Below are positions 6,557 to 12,773 of a stretch of 20,742 nt of DNA, piece after piece. The notes beneath the pieces were generated by a model. That model was not told the DNA's origin, ran no database searches, and saw only the letters and a program-made list of their open reading frames with translations. Both the position numbers and the translations under genes were made by a program. How positions within the stretch are numbered: the first letter of the stretch is position 1; every line of letters starts with the position of its first letter. The stretch comes from a virus, in IMG/VR virus record IMGVR_UViG_3300034198_011334, positions 1-20,742 of that record. One strand, given 5' to 3'.

Positions 6557-6962
6557 AAGAAATTATGTTTATTCAAGGGAGCCCAAGAATAGACATACCA
6601 CGATTACAAAACAAAATTGTATCGTTAAAAGATTAGCCGAAGGTAAATCGGTAGTTCAAGCCTGTAAAGATTGTGGGACTACGGAAGTTTCTTACTACAG
6701 ATGGAAGAAATACGACGAGGAGTTCAAGCAGAAGATTGAAGAATATTTCCAAATAGAGTTAGAACAGGCGGAAGAAATATTAAAACAATCTTTAAGGGAC
6801 AATCCCAACTTGCTACAATTCTTCTTAAAACATAGACACCCCGAATACAAGGTTAAACAATCCATAGAGTTAAACCACACGGGACTTGAAAAAATAGAAG
6901 TTAAGGTTATATTACCTAACAATTACCAAGATACATCACAGGAAGACCCAGAAGTTCTATAA
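6534..6962 (+). CDS. terS: Terminase small subunit-like protein
   Basis: A 142-residue protein with an N-terminal helix-turn-helix (about residues 26-58: VKRLAEGKSVVQACKDCGTT then SYYRWKK). A long acidic helix for oligomerisation follows (KQKIEEYFQIELEQAEEILKQ), then the segment NPNLLQFFLKHRHPEYKVK leading to a SIELNHTG-type beta end. This is the usual plan of phage small terminases, which bind the packaging start on viral DNA and regulate the large subunit. It lies about 2.9 kb before TerL instead of next to it, with a terminator and an accessory island between. A plain HTH regulator is the alternative, but the C-terminal pattern favours TerS. Confidence 0.75.
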   Translation: MDEQNKPKRNYVYSREPKNRHTTITKQNCIVKRLAEGKSVVQACKDCGTTEVSYYRWKKYDEEFKQKIEEYFQIELEQAEEILKQSLRDNPNLLQFFLKHRHPEYKVKQSIELNHTGLEKIEVKVILPNNYQDTSQEDPEVL

Positions 6963-6991
6963 CGCCATTATTATTTGGGGTCGTGTTGTAG

Positions 6992-7020
6992 GGGAAAGTG
7001 TAAAAACTTTCCCTTTTTTT
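6992..7020 (+). terminator. Strong intrinsic terminator after TerS
   Basis: A perfect eight-base stem, GGGAAAGT (6992-6999) and ACTTTCCC (7006-7013), with a six-base loop and a seven-T run (7014-7020). It ends the operon of 5469-6962. Confidence 0.92.
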
Positions 7021-7031
7021 ATGCTTTTATT

Positions 7032-7061
7032 TTGGCAGTATGAAAATAAGTTGTATCTTCG
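7032..7061 (+). promoter_or_regulatory. Bacteroidetes-type promoter for the 7066 gene
   Basis: TTG at 7032-7034, a 19-base spacer and TATCTTCG at 7054-7061 (one mismatch to TAnnTTTG). The -33 element lies in TTTGGCAG (7031-7038), a string shared with the promoters at 7303 and 7929. The ATG follows four bases later. Confidence 0.55.
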
Positions 7062-7065
7062 TGTT

Positions 7066-7314
7066 ATGAAAGTAATAGAAACAAATATGAACGATGGGAT
7101 TGATTTAATCCACGAATGGTCTTCAGTTGAAGAAGCACTTAAAAGCGGAAGATTTGATTATGTATATCAAATGTGGTGTGATGAATATGATGATGAAATG
7201 GAAGAATATGATATTAAAAATGAAGATGACCTATTCAACTTCTTTAGAAAAGAATGTGATGGTGTTGAAGATTTTATTGAAAAAATATCTTACCCATTTT
7301 ATTTGGCAGAATAA
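7066..7314 (+). CDS. Small, strongly acidic protein
   Basis: An 82-residue protein with about 24 Asp/Glu and seven Lys/Arg residues (for example EYDDEMEEYDIKNEDD). I chose the ATG at 7066 because a promoter ends four bases upstream; the longer frame from 7021 would overlap the promoter and the T tract. I do not recognise a family. Its extreme acidity and its own host-type promoter in an accessory island recall DNA-mimic or anti-restriction proteins, but there is no sequence evidence for that role beyond charge and context. Confidence 0.65.
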   Translation: MKVIETNMNDGIDLIHEWSSVEEALKSGRFDYVYQMWCDEYDDEMEEYDIKNEDDLFNFFRKECDGVEDFIEKISYPFYLAE

Positions 7315-7333
7315 AATATTATTCATAACTTTG
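7303..7333 (+). promoter_or_regulatory. Bacteroidetes-type promoter for the 7359 gene
   Basis: TTG at 7303-7305, a 20-base spacer and TAACTTTG at 7326-7333, a full consensus match. The -33 element lies inside the final Leu-Ala codons of the 7066 gene, within TTTGGCAG (7302-7309). The start site is about 25 bases upstream of the ATG. Confidence 0.8.
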
Positions 7334-7358
7334 TAAAACAATTAAAAACACACACACT

Positions 7359-7940
7359 ATGGAAAACATTAAAAAACTTTACATCAAAGAAAACGGAACA
7401 CCAATTTACACCCACTACAACGGAAGCTGGAATGTTATGAAAATGGAAACCACCGATGGTTTGGACTATTCTTATAGCATTAGTGAAATGATTGACGATA
7501 GTTTGTATCAATACGAAGAAGAAAATGGTGAATTGAATGGTGATGACTACGACCAATTTGTTGCAAATGAATTAGAATACATTGCTGAATGTTGTGGTTG
7601 GGAATTGGTAAGGGCTGATTGGTTTTTGCAAAAAGAAAGTCAGTTGAACTACCTACATGCAGAAATGATGAATACTAATTGTGTATGTGATTACATCTTC
7701 AACGGAGCAGAAAAACCACACTTCACAAAGATTTGGCAACAAGTAAGCGAAGGAAACAATCGTTATACTATGGAAGAAATACACAAAATTATCTATGAAT
7801 ATAATAATACTACAGAGTTCGCATTCATTATGGATTTGGATAAAAAGTTTTATGATAAGGTAGAGAAGATGAAAGCGAATGTAGAAACTAATGATACTGA
7901 AAAACTTTGGGATATTTTTCTAAATAATTTGGCAGATTAA
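7359..7940 (+). CDS. Acidic protein of unknown function
   Basis: A 193-residue acidic protein with several Tyr and Trp residues (for example YEEENGELNGDDYDQF near residue 55, and ECCGWELVRADWF near 85-97). Cysteines cluster in the middle (ECCGW and NCVCDY), without a clear zinc pattern. No domain is recognised. Being acidic and separately promoted in the island between TerS and TerL, it may be an early accessory or counter-defence protein, but this is inference. Its gene ends in the same Leu-Ala-Asp/stop context that carries the next promoter. Confidence 0.7.
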   Translation: MENIKKLYIKENGTPIYTHYNGSWNVMKMETTDGLDYSYSISEMIDDSLYQYEEENGELNGDDYDQFVANELEYIAECCGWELVRADWFLQKESQLNYLHAEMMNTNCVCDYIFNGAEKPHFTKIWQQVSEGNNRYTMEEIHKIIYEYNNTTEFAFIMDLDKKFYDKVEKMKANVETNDTEKLWDIFLNNLAD

Positions 7941-7959
7941 AATAAAAGACATACCTTTG
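7929..7959 (+). promoter_or_regulatory. Bacteroidetes-type promoter for the 8004 gene
   Basis: TTG at 7929-7931, a 20-base spacer and TACCTTTG at 7952-7959, a full consensus match. It resembles the 7303 promoter closely: both contain TTTGGCAGA at -33 and share CTTTGTAAAACAATT across and after the -7 element. A TATATTTA box (7991-7998) lies further down, five bases before the ATG. Confidence 0.8.
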
Positions 7960-8003
7960 TAAAACAATTTACAATATAACCAAAGTTTAATATATTTATA
8001 GAT

Positions 8004-8513
8004 ATGGGAACAAAAGCAACATTTAAGATTTACAACGATGGTAAGTTCGTTATTGGTTCGTGGATTAAATACGATGGGGGTGTAAGTGAAACATCTGTAT
8101 TCCCCAACTTCTTGAAGAACCTGAAATATGACTTGGATAAGAAATCATTTTACGACTATATCAACAAGTTCGTAAATGATGGTAAGTTCGGTAGTATGTT
8201 TGGTGATAAGAAAAAACCTTTCATCAACCAAATCAACGATGAAGGTATGACTAGTCCTGATGTGTTATTTTGGGATACTTCTATGAGTGATAAGAAGTTG
8301 ATGGAAAATTACATTTGGGGTGAATATACTTACGAAGTTCGTTTTACCAAAAAAGTAATCAACATCAAGATAAACTATAATGGAGCTGAAAAAGTATTTT
8401 ATATGAAGAGGGATTTTGGGACTGGTTCTATTATTGGAACTATCAACGAAGTTCAAGATTGGGTAGATGATATTGAATACGGATTAAACGATTGTGATTG
8501 TAAAGAACATTAA
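8004..8513 (+). CDS. Protein of unknown function
   Basis: A 169-residue protein starting MGTKATFKIYNDGKFVIGSW, with a beta-rich N-terminal third. An alpha/beta middle follows (about 45-110, KKSFYDYINKFVNDGKFGSMFGDKK), then a C-terminal acidic helix ending CDCKEH. I recognise no family with confidence; the opening resembles small phage proteins with conserved (A/S)TxKxY beta strands. It begins the 8004-8901 unit and is transcribed from the promoter at 7929. Confidence 0.7.
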   Translation: MGTKATFKIYNDGKFVIGSWIKYDGGVSETSVFPNFLKNLKYDLDKKSFYDYINKFVNDGKFGSMFGDKKKPFINQINDEGMTSPDVLFWDTSMSDKKLMENYIWGEYTYEVRFTKKVINIKINYNGAEKVFYMKRDFGTGSIIGTINEVQDWVDDIEYGLNDCDCKEH

Positions 8514-8538
8514 ACTTAAAATATAAAAAAACAAAACT

Positions 8539-8901
8539 ATGATTGGCGCTTGGAAACTTACACCCGAAGATGTGGTGGAAATCAAAAACTTGTTCGCAAC
8601 GACGAACTTATCAAATCAGGAAATTGCTGACCAGTATGGTGTAGCAAGGGAACACATTAGTCATATCCGTTTGGGTAGAAGATGGAACACAGAAAACCAT
8701 TCGTTTCTTATGAAGGAAGAAATAGAAAAAAAGAAACCAGAAAACTTTATCATTTTACATATTTTAGATGTAGAGACCTGTGAAGTAATTACGGCAATCC
8801 ATTTATCACCTGATAAACTTGTAGCTCTAAATGATTACATTACAGAATGTTATATCAACGAAAGCGGAGGAATGACTTTAATTTTAGAAATCTTCGCATA
8901 G
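8539..8901 (+). CDS. HTH protein related to homing-nuclease DNA-binding domain
   Basis: A 120-residue protein. Residues 7-49 form a helix-turn-helix (LTPEDV, IKNLFATTNLSNQEIADQYGV, ISHIRLGRRW) that matches the C-terminal HTH of the HNH endonuclease at 4070-4570 in order and key residues: LTxxDV, IK, IA, I-x2-I and G-x2-W. Residues 70-120 are a separate alpha/beta domain with no nuclease motif. It is likely a DNA-binding regulator or a former homing-endonuclease module put to another use. It sits 25 bases after the 8004 gene with no promoter of its own. Confidence 0.75.
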   Translation: MIGAWKLTPEDVVEIKNLFATTNLSNQEIADQYGVAREHISHIRLGRRWNTENHSFLMKEEIEKKKPENFIILHILDVETCEVITAIHLSPDKLVALNDYITECYINESGGMTLILEIFA

Positions 8902-8905
8902 TCAG

Positions 8906-8936
8906 TTGATTATATTGTAAAACTAAACTATATTTG
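8906..8936 (+). promoter_or_regulatory. Bacteroidetes-type promoter for the 8953 gene
   Basis: TTG at 8906-8908, a 20-base spacer and TATATTTG at 8929-8936, a full match to the consensus. The ATG used (8953) lies 16 bases later; an ATG four bases earlier (8949) hits a stop after three codons. Confidence 0.8.
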
Positions 8937-8952
8937 TAAAAGAAAACGATGA

Positions 8953-9465
8953 ATGGATAGGAAAGCTTCATTTAATAATGATGGGAGATTTGATATTAAA
9001 ACCGAACCAAAGTTCTTAAATGGGACGATGATGGAACTTCTTTCTTGGGATATACTTTCACAACCCGATATGACTTTTGAGGTTAAAAGTGAAAACAAGA
9101 ATAAGTGGGGATTGACTGGAAATGTTTTTATTGAGTTCCAACAACTAAAAGGAAACGAATGGGTGGCAAGTGGAATATCAATAACCGAAAGTGATTATTG
9201 GGTTATTGTCTTAAAAGATTATGATAATGAAAAAATTGAAAGCATAATCATCACCCCAACCCACAACTTAAAGAAACGAATTAAAAGGTTGTATAGAGCT
9301 GGTAAAATAAGTATTGAAGGAAAACCCAAGACGAAAGATGGAACAGCAACAAAAGGTTATATCGTCCCAATCCAACATCTTTTTCTATACGATACGGAGT
9401 TTGAGGAAGACAGAAATATTAGAGTAAAAAAAGCATTAGAAGACAAAAAAACTAAAAACAAATAA
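8953..9465 (+). CDS. PD-(D/E)XK nuclease-like protein
   Basis: A 170-residue protein with the active-site pattern of the PD-(D/E)XK nuclease superfamily. It has Asp39 in QPDMTFEVK, Glu43-x-Lys45, then TGN (55-57) leading to Glu61 in VFIEF, and SGIS (73-76) with Asp81 in ITESDYW. Proteins with this EVK...TGN(V/I)xIE(Y/F)...SGI...(S/A)DY order occur in many phages and may cut DNA, either in recombination or nucleotide recycling. The C-terminal half is basic with many Lys residues. It starts a two-gene unit with its own promoter. Activity is inferred from motifs only. Confidence 0.7.
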   Translation: MDRKASFNNDGRFDIKTEPKFLNGTMMELLSWDILSQPDMTFEVKSENKNKWGLTGNVFIEFQQLKGNEWVASGISITESDYWVIVLKDYDNEKIESIIITPTHNLKKRIKRLYRAGKISIEGKPKTKDGTATKGYIVPIQHLFLYDTEFEEDRNIRVKKALEDKKTKNK

Positions 9466-9467
9466 TA

Positions 9468-9674
9468 ATGGCACAAAGTAAAGAAAGACAAATCGCAGCA
9501 CAGAGTTCGTTGAAACTTGTGAATGAATGGGCTAATTCCTGTGGGAAATGCTTAACAATTAAAGACCTGGTGGGTATATCGGTCGTAATCGTAGATTATG
9601 TGGAAAATGGTTATTCCGCAGAATTGGGAAAACGATTGGAAGCAATCCAAGACCATATAGACAACAGGAAATAA
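9468..9674 (+). CDS. Small helical protein of unknown function
   Basis: A 68-residue helical protein (RQIAAQSSLKLVNEWANSC..., then ELGKRLEAIQDHI). It starts two bases after the nuclease-like gene and ends 50 bases before the terminator at 9725, so it closes the accessory island. I recall similar small proteins in phages near ssDNA-binding or recombination genes, but cannot name a family. Confidence 0.65.
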   Translation: MAQSKERQIAAQSSLKLVNEWANSCGKCLTIKDLVGISVVIVDYVENGYSAELGKRLEAIQDHIDNRK

Positions 9675-9724
9675 AGATATACCAAGTAGAAAGGTAAATG
9701 GTTCATATTTGGTTGTTTGCTAAT

Positions 9725-9759
9725 AACCCCATCTTTAATACAGGTGGGGTTTATTTTTT
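9725..9759 (+). terminator. Intrinsic terminator closing the accessory island
   Basis: AACCCCATC (9725-9733) pairs with GGTGGGGTT (9743-9751), nine pairs with one G-T, around a nine-base loop, followed by a T-rich tract to 9759. Confidence 0.85.
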
Positions 9760-9771
9760 ACAACATAAACC

Positions 9772-9818
9772 TATATTTATTATTATCGTAATCCCCATTA
9801 CGATGTATTCTGGGGATT
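9772..9818 (+). promoter_or_regulatory. TATATTTA box and palindrome ahead of TerL
   Basis: TATATTTA (9772-9779) is followed by an 18-base palindrome, TCGTAATCCCCATTACGA (9786-9803: seven-base arms, CCCC loop). The bases AATCCCC (9790-9796) can instead pair with GGGGATT (9812-9818), so the two hairpins exclude each other. A start about seven bases after the octamer would put the palindrome at the 5' end of the mRNA. It may be an operator, an attenuator-like leader or a transcript-end structure. No TTG is present at -33. Confidence 0.45.
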
Positions 9819-9834
9819 GTGGGACATTTTCGGT

Positions 9835-11010
9835 ATGGAAATTAAAGTATCAACATTATATTTGGATATAGACAAAGCGGTCAAGGAAGGTAAAAGACAT
9901 ATCTTCTTGCGTGGGTCATCAAGAAGTGGGAAGACATACCAAACCATTTCATATCTAATCTTATACATTTTACAGAACCCCAACACAACAATCACAATCG
10001 TTAGGGACACATTAGTATCAATCCGTAATTCAGTCCTAATTGACTTTCAAGAAGTAATGAACCAAATGGGTTTATACAACCCCGAACTATTCAACAAGAG
10101 TGAAGTGGTTTATAGATTTGATAATGGTTCGTTAGTTAGGTTCTTGGGAGCAGATGATGGTAGTGGTAAGCTTCGCGGAATGAAACAAGATATAGTTTTC
10201 ATAAATGAAATCACATCAGTTAGTCAAGAAGCATTTATTCAGTTAGACATTAGGACAAATAGATTTATCATAGCCGATTACAACCCATCTGCAAGTGAAG
10301 ATTGGTATGTGTATGACTTGGAAGAAATCCCCAACAATAAACTTATTATTTCAACCTACAAACAGAACCCCTTTTTAGATGACCGAATTGTTAAATCTAT
10401 TGAAGGTCTTAAGGATATTGACCCCGAAATGTATGAAGTGTATGCATTAGGTAAGAAGATTAAACCCCGTGAAACAATCTTTATCAACTGGGAAGTGGTT
10501 AAAGAAGCACCAAGATATTCCAAAATGTTAGGTGTAGGAATTGACTGGGGATATTCCAACGATGAATGTGCTTGTGTATGGGGACTTATCAACGAACCTG
10601 ATAATGTAATCTACCTTAAGGAAGTATTCTATGAAAAGGGATTGTCTAGTGATGATATATTGTTTAAGATGAAAGAAGGGGGATTACAAAAGACATTTGA
10701 GGTCATCTGTGATAGTAGTGAGCCCCGAATGATTGACGAGATTAAGAAGGGTGGTTATTCACGAGCAAGGGGTGTTAAGAAGGAAGCAGGGTCAGTCCTG
10801 TATGGTATTACTGAAATGAAGAAATACAAAATACAGATTGACGAAAGCTCCACCAACCTTATAGAAGAAATAAAGAACTATAAATGGTTCAAGGACAGGT
10901 CGGGGAACATCACCAGTAAGACCACAGGACGAGACCACTTATTAGACGCCGCACGTTATTTAATCACCGAAATGACGTATAAACCAAAGGTGAAATATAG
11001 TTTTATGTAA
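9835..11010 (+). CDS. terL: Terminase large subunit
   Basis: A 391-residue packaging motor: the N-terminal ATPase drives viral DNA through the portal into the prohead and the C-terminal nuclease cuts the concatemer. The Walker A motif is GSSRSGKT (27-34) and the Walker B motif is DIVFINE (119-125) with Glu125 as catalytic base. The RNase H-like nuclease acidic residues are Asp237 (GIDWGYSND), Asp293 (VICDSSEP) and Asp371 (GRDHLLDAARY). I chose the ATG at 9835; the frame extends to a TTG at 9817 that overlaps the hairpin arm. It pairs functionally with the portal at 2386 and the TerS-like protein at 6534, but is not adjacent to either. Confidence 0.95.
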   Translation: MEIKVSTLYLDIDKAVKEGKRHIFLRGSSRSGKTYQTISYLILYILQNPNTTITIVRDTLVSIRNSVLIDFQEVMNQMGLYNPELFNKSEVVYRFDNGSLVRFLGADDGSGKLRGMKQDIVFINEITSVSQEAFIQLDIRTNRFIIADYNPSASEDWYVYDLEEIPNNKLIISTYKQNPFLDDRIVKSIEGLKDIDPEMYEVYALGKKIKPRETIFINWEVVKEAPRYSKMLGVGIDWGYSNDECACVWGLINEPDNVIYLKEVFYEKGLSSDDILFKMKEGGLQKTFEVICDSSEPRMIDEIKKGGYSRARGVKKEAGSVLYGITEMKKYKIQIDESSTNLIEEIKNYKWFKDRSGNITSKTTGRDHLLDAARYLITEMTYKPKVKYSFM

Positions 11011-11011
11011 T

Positions 11012-11893
11012 ATGATAGATTTAAGATTAGGGGATTGTTTTGATTTGATAAAAGAACTACCCGATAATTCAGTTGATTTGGTAATAACATCACCACCATA
11101 TTCCAATATCTTATCTTATGGTAAGAATGTATCAATTAAAAAACCTGATGAATATGTGGATTGGATACTACCATTATTTACAGAAATACATAGGGTATTA
11201 AAACCATCTGGTTCTTTTATATTGAATATAAATGATAATTGTGAAAACGGATACAGAAGCACTTATGTCTTTGATTTGATTTCAAGGAACAATAAAGAAA
11301 CCCCATTAAAGTTATATGATGTTTTGACTTGGTATAAAAAAAATGGATTACCGAATGGAAGTAGAAAAAGATTTAGAAACCAAACTGAATATCTATTTCA
11401 TTTTTGTAAGGACGCTAAACAGATGAAGTTTTATATGGATAGGGTATTAGAAGAACCAACAGAAACCACAAAAAAAAGATATGAAACCCCCAAGTATAAT
11501 AGTCAGGGTGAAGTGATTGATGGGGTTAGGAATAGAAAGAAAGAAGTATGGGTTAGAAGAACAAGTATGAAGGTTGATGAAAATGGTGTTAAAGACCCAG
11601 ATTTAGTTAGAAGGGAAGTCCCTGAATTAGTCCGTCCTGATAATGTGTTTAGGTTTCCAACAGCATCAGCATCAAGGGATAATGAAGTAAGACATCCAGC
11701 ACCATTCCATAAAGATTTACCCACATATTTTATCAACTTACTAACAGACGAAGGGGATACTATCCTTGATGTATTTTCGGGAATTGGAACTACTGGATTA
11801 GGTTGTGTGAATAGAAACTACATAGGGTTTGAGTTAAACCCAGTTTATTTAGAATATAGTAAAAAAAGATTAGATTATGAAAAAGACATCTAG
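11012..11893 (+). CDS. Orphan beta-class DNA methyltransferase
   Basis: A 293-residue S-adenosylmethionine-dependent DNA methyltransferase. The catalytic motif IV is TSPPYSN (26-32) and the SAM-binding motif I, DVFSGIGTTG (253-262), follows near the C-terminus with FEL (273-275). Motif IV before motif I with an intervening target-recognition region marks the beta class. The Ser-Pro-Pro-Tyr form is more typical of N4-cytosine enzymes than adenine ones, but the base is not certain. No restriction endonuclease is nearby, so it is an orphan. It starts one base after TerL and likely protects phage DNA from host restriction or marks it during packaging. Confidence 0.9.
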   Translation: MIDLRLGDCFDLIKELPDNSVDLVITSPPYSNILSYGKNVSIKKPDEYVDWILPLFTEIHRVLKPSGSFILNINDNCENGYRSTYVFDLISRNNKETPLKLYDVLTWYKKNGLPNGSRKRFRNQTEYLFHFCKDAKQMKFYMDRVLEEPTETTKKRYETPKYNSQGEVIDGVRNRKKEVWVRRTSMKVDENGVKDPDLVRREVPELVRPDNVFRFPTASASRDNEVRHPAPFHKDLPTYFINLLTDEGDTILDVFSGIGTTGLGCVNRNYIGFELNPVYLEYSKKRLDYEKDI

Positions 11894-12014
11894 TATATCC
11901 AAAAAAATTGAACGGAAGAAAATATCAAGACCAGGTATTCATTCCAAGAACAAAAGCTCAAAGCTAAAAGGGTCAAAGAATTATCTTAAAAAATACAGAG
12001 GACAAGGAAAATGA
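11877..12014 (+). CDS. Tiny, very basic phage protein
   Basis: A 45-residue protein starting at an ATG inside the methyltransferase gene and overlapping it by 17 bases. Seventeen of 45 residues are Lys or Arg and only one is acidic. The pattern RPGIHSKNKSSKLKGSKNY followed by KKYRGQGK matches my memory of tiny proteins in Bacteroidetes phages that lie between packaging and tail genes. The charge suggests binding to DNA or RNA, or to acidic virion proteins; its role is unknown. Its stop overlaps the next start (ATGA), supporting real translation. Confidence 0.7.
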   Translation: MKKTSSISKKIERKKISRPGIHSKNKSSKLKGSKNYLKKYRGQGK

Positions 12015-12175
12015 AAGTAAAAAGAAACGGGAAGGAACTTGTATATGATTACAAGACATTATTTCTACACGGAAAACACCACAAGAAACTTAAAGATTTA
12101 AGTGATAAAGAACAAGTCCCTATGGGGAAACTAATTAGTAAATTGATAGACCATTATGAAAGTCGTATTAGATAA
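12011..12175 (+). CDS. Small ribbon-helix-helix-like protein
   Basis: A 54-residue basic protein. An N-terminal strand-like segment is followed by KKLKDLSDKEQVPMGKLISKLIDHY, a two-helix pattern like the Arc/MetJ family. In those proteins the strand contacts DNA in a dimer. It overlaps the preceding gene by four bases and the tail chaperone gene by 20, so it is tightly embedded in the operon. It might regulate phage genes, for example at the palindrome before TerL, but this is a guess. Confidence 0.65.
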   Translation: MKVKRNGKELVYDYKTLFLHGKHHKKLKDLSDKEQVPMGKLISKLIDHYESRIR

Positions 12176-12773
12176 AAAAGAATATGAAGTTAAACCTATC
12201 AGTATAGAACATTATATTCTATTGCGTGATAATAAGGACATCAAGGACTTCCAACTAATCCATTTACTTACGGGAGCTCCATTAGAAGAAATTAAACAAG
12301 CCCCCTTCGCTGATGTGAAGTTTGTTGCAAGTATGTTGATGCAAGAATGGGGTGAAGTAGAAGAAGTAGCACCATTAGATTTGGTAATAGAGTTCAACAA
12401 GAAAAAGTATGGACTGATTAAACCATCAAGTATGTCTTATGAAGAATGGATAAACCTTGAAGTGTTTATGGCTGAAAGTCCATTAGATATGGTGAAGCTT
12501 GCAACCCATCTTTACAAACCATTAGCAAACGATAAGATTGGGGTGGAAAGGGAACTAATCCCATATTCATTAGACGAGTGTATGTCCCGTCAAACTGAAA
12601 TGGCAAAGCTTCCAATTAGAACATTCTTTTCAGCCCTTTTTTTTTTAGGAACTTTCGCGACCAAACTTACAGAAGCTTCCCTATCATCTATGGAGACGAG
12701 GCTGATAGAGAAGCAGAAAAGAGAAGAAGCAAAACCAAAGATACTACACCAGAAGAAGTCAAACAAAGCGTAG
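12156..12773 (+). CDS. Tail assembly chaperone, short form (gpG-like)
   Basis: A 205-residue protein. In long-tailed phages two products from one start, G and the frameshifted GT, help polymerise the tail tube round the tape measure protein. Here the body (LHLLTGAPLEEI, then LDLVIEFNKKKYGLIKP near residues 74-91, and EWINLEVFMAESP) is helical and acidic like such chaperones, and its C-terminus is Lys-rich. The zero frame passes a T10 run at 12637-12646 and ends at 12773, while the -1 frame stays open to 12934. Gene order, just ahead of tail proteins, supports the assignment. No family search was possible. Confidence 0.75.
   Translation: MKVVLDKKEYEVKPISIEHYILLRDNKDIKDFQLIHLLTGAPLEEIKQAPFADVKFVASMLMQEWGEVEEVAPLDLVIEFNKKKYGLIKPSSMSYEEWINLEVFMAESPLDMVKLATHLYKPLANDKIGVERELIPYSLDECMSRQTEMAKLPIRTFFSALFFLGTFATKLTEASLSSMETRLIEKQKREEAKPKILHQKKSNKA
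12637..12646 (+). other. T10 slippery run for -1 frameshift
   Basis: Ten T residues, read in the zero frame as CTT TTT TTT TTA, contain the heptamer T_TTT_TTT that allows -1 ribosomal slippage. A homopolymer of this length can also cause transcriptional slippage. The -1 frame is open for 97 codons from here. Confidence 0.65.

Noticed and set aside
7021-7065. Longer start at 7021 for the acidic 7066 gene
   Set aside because: It would begin immediately after the terminator T tract and run through the promoter at 7032-7061; the ATG at 7066 fits the promoter.
9698-9871. 57-residue open frame across the terminator and TerL start
   Set aside because: It crosses the terminator at 9725-9759 and the palindrome, and overlaps the TerL start, so it is unlikely to be a gene.
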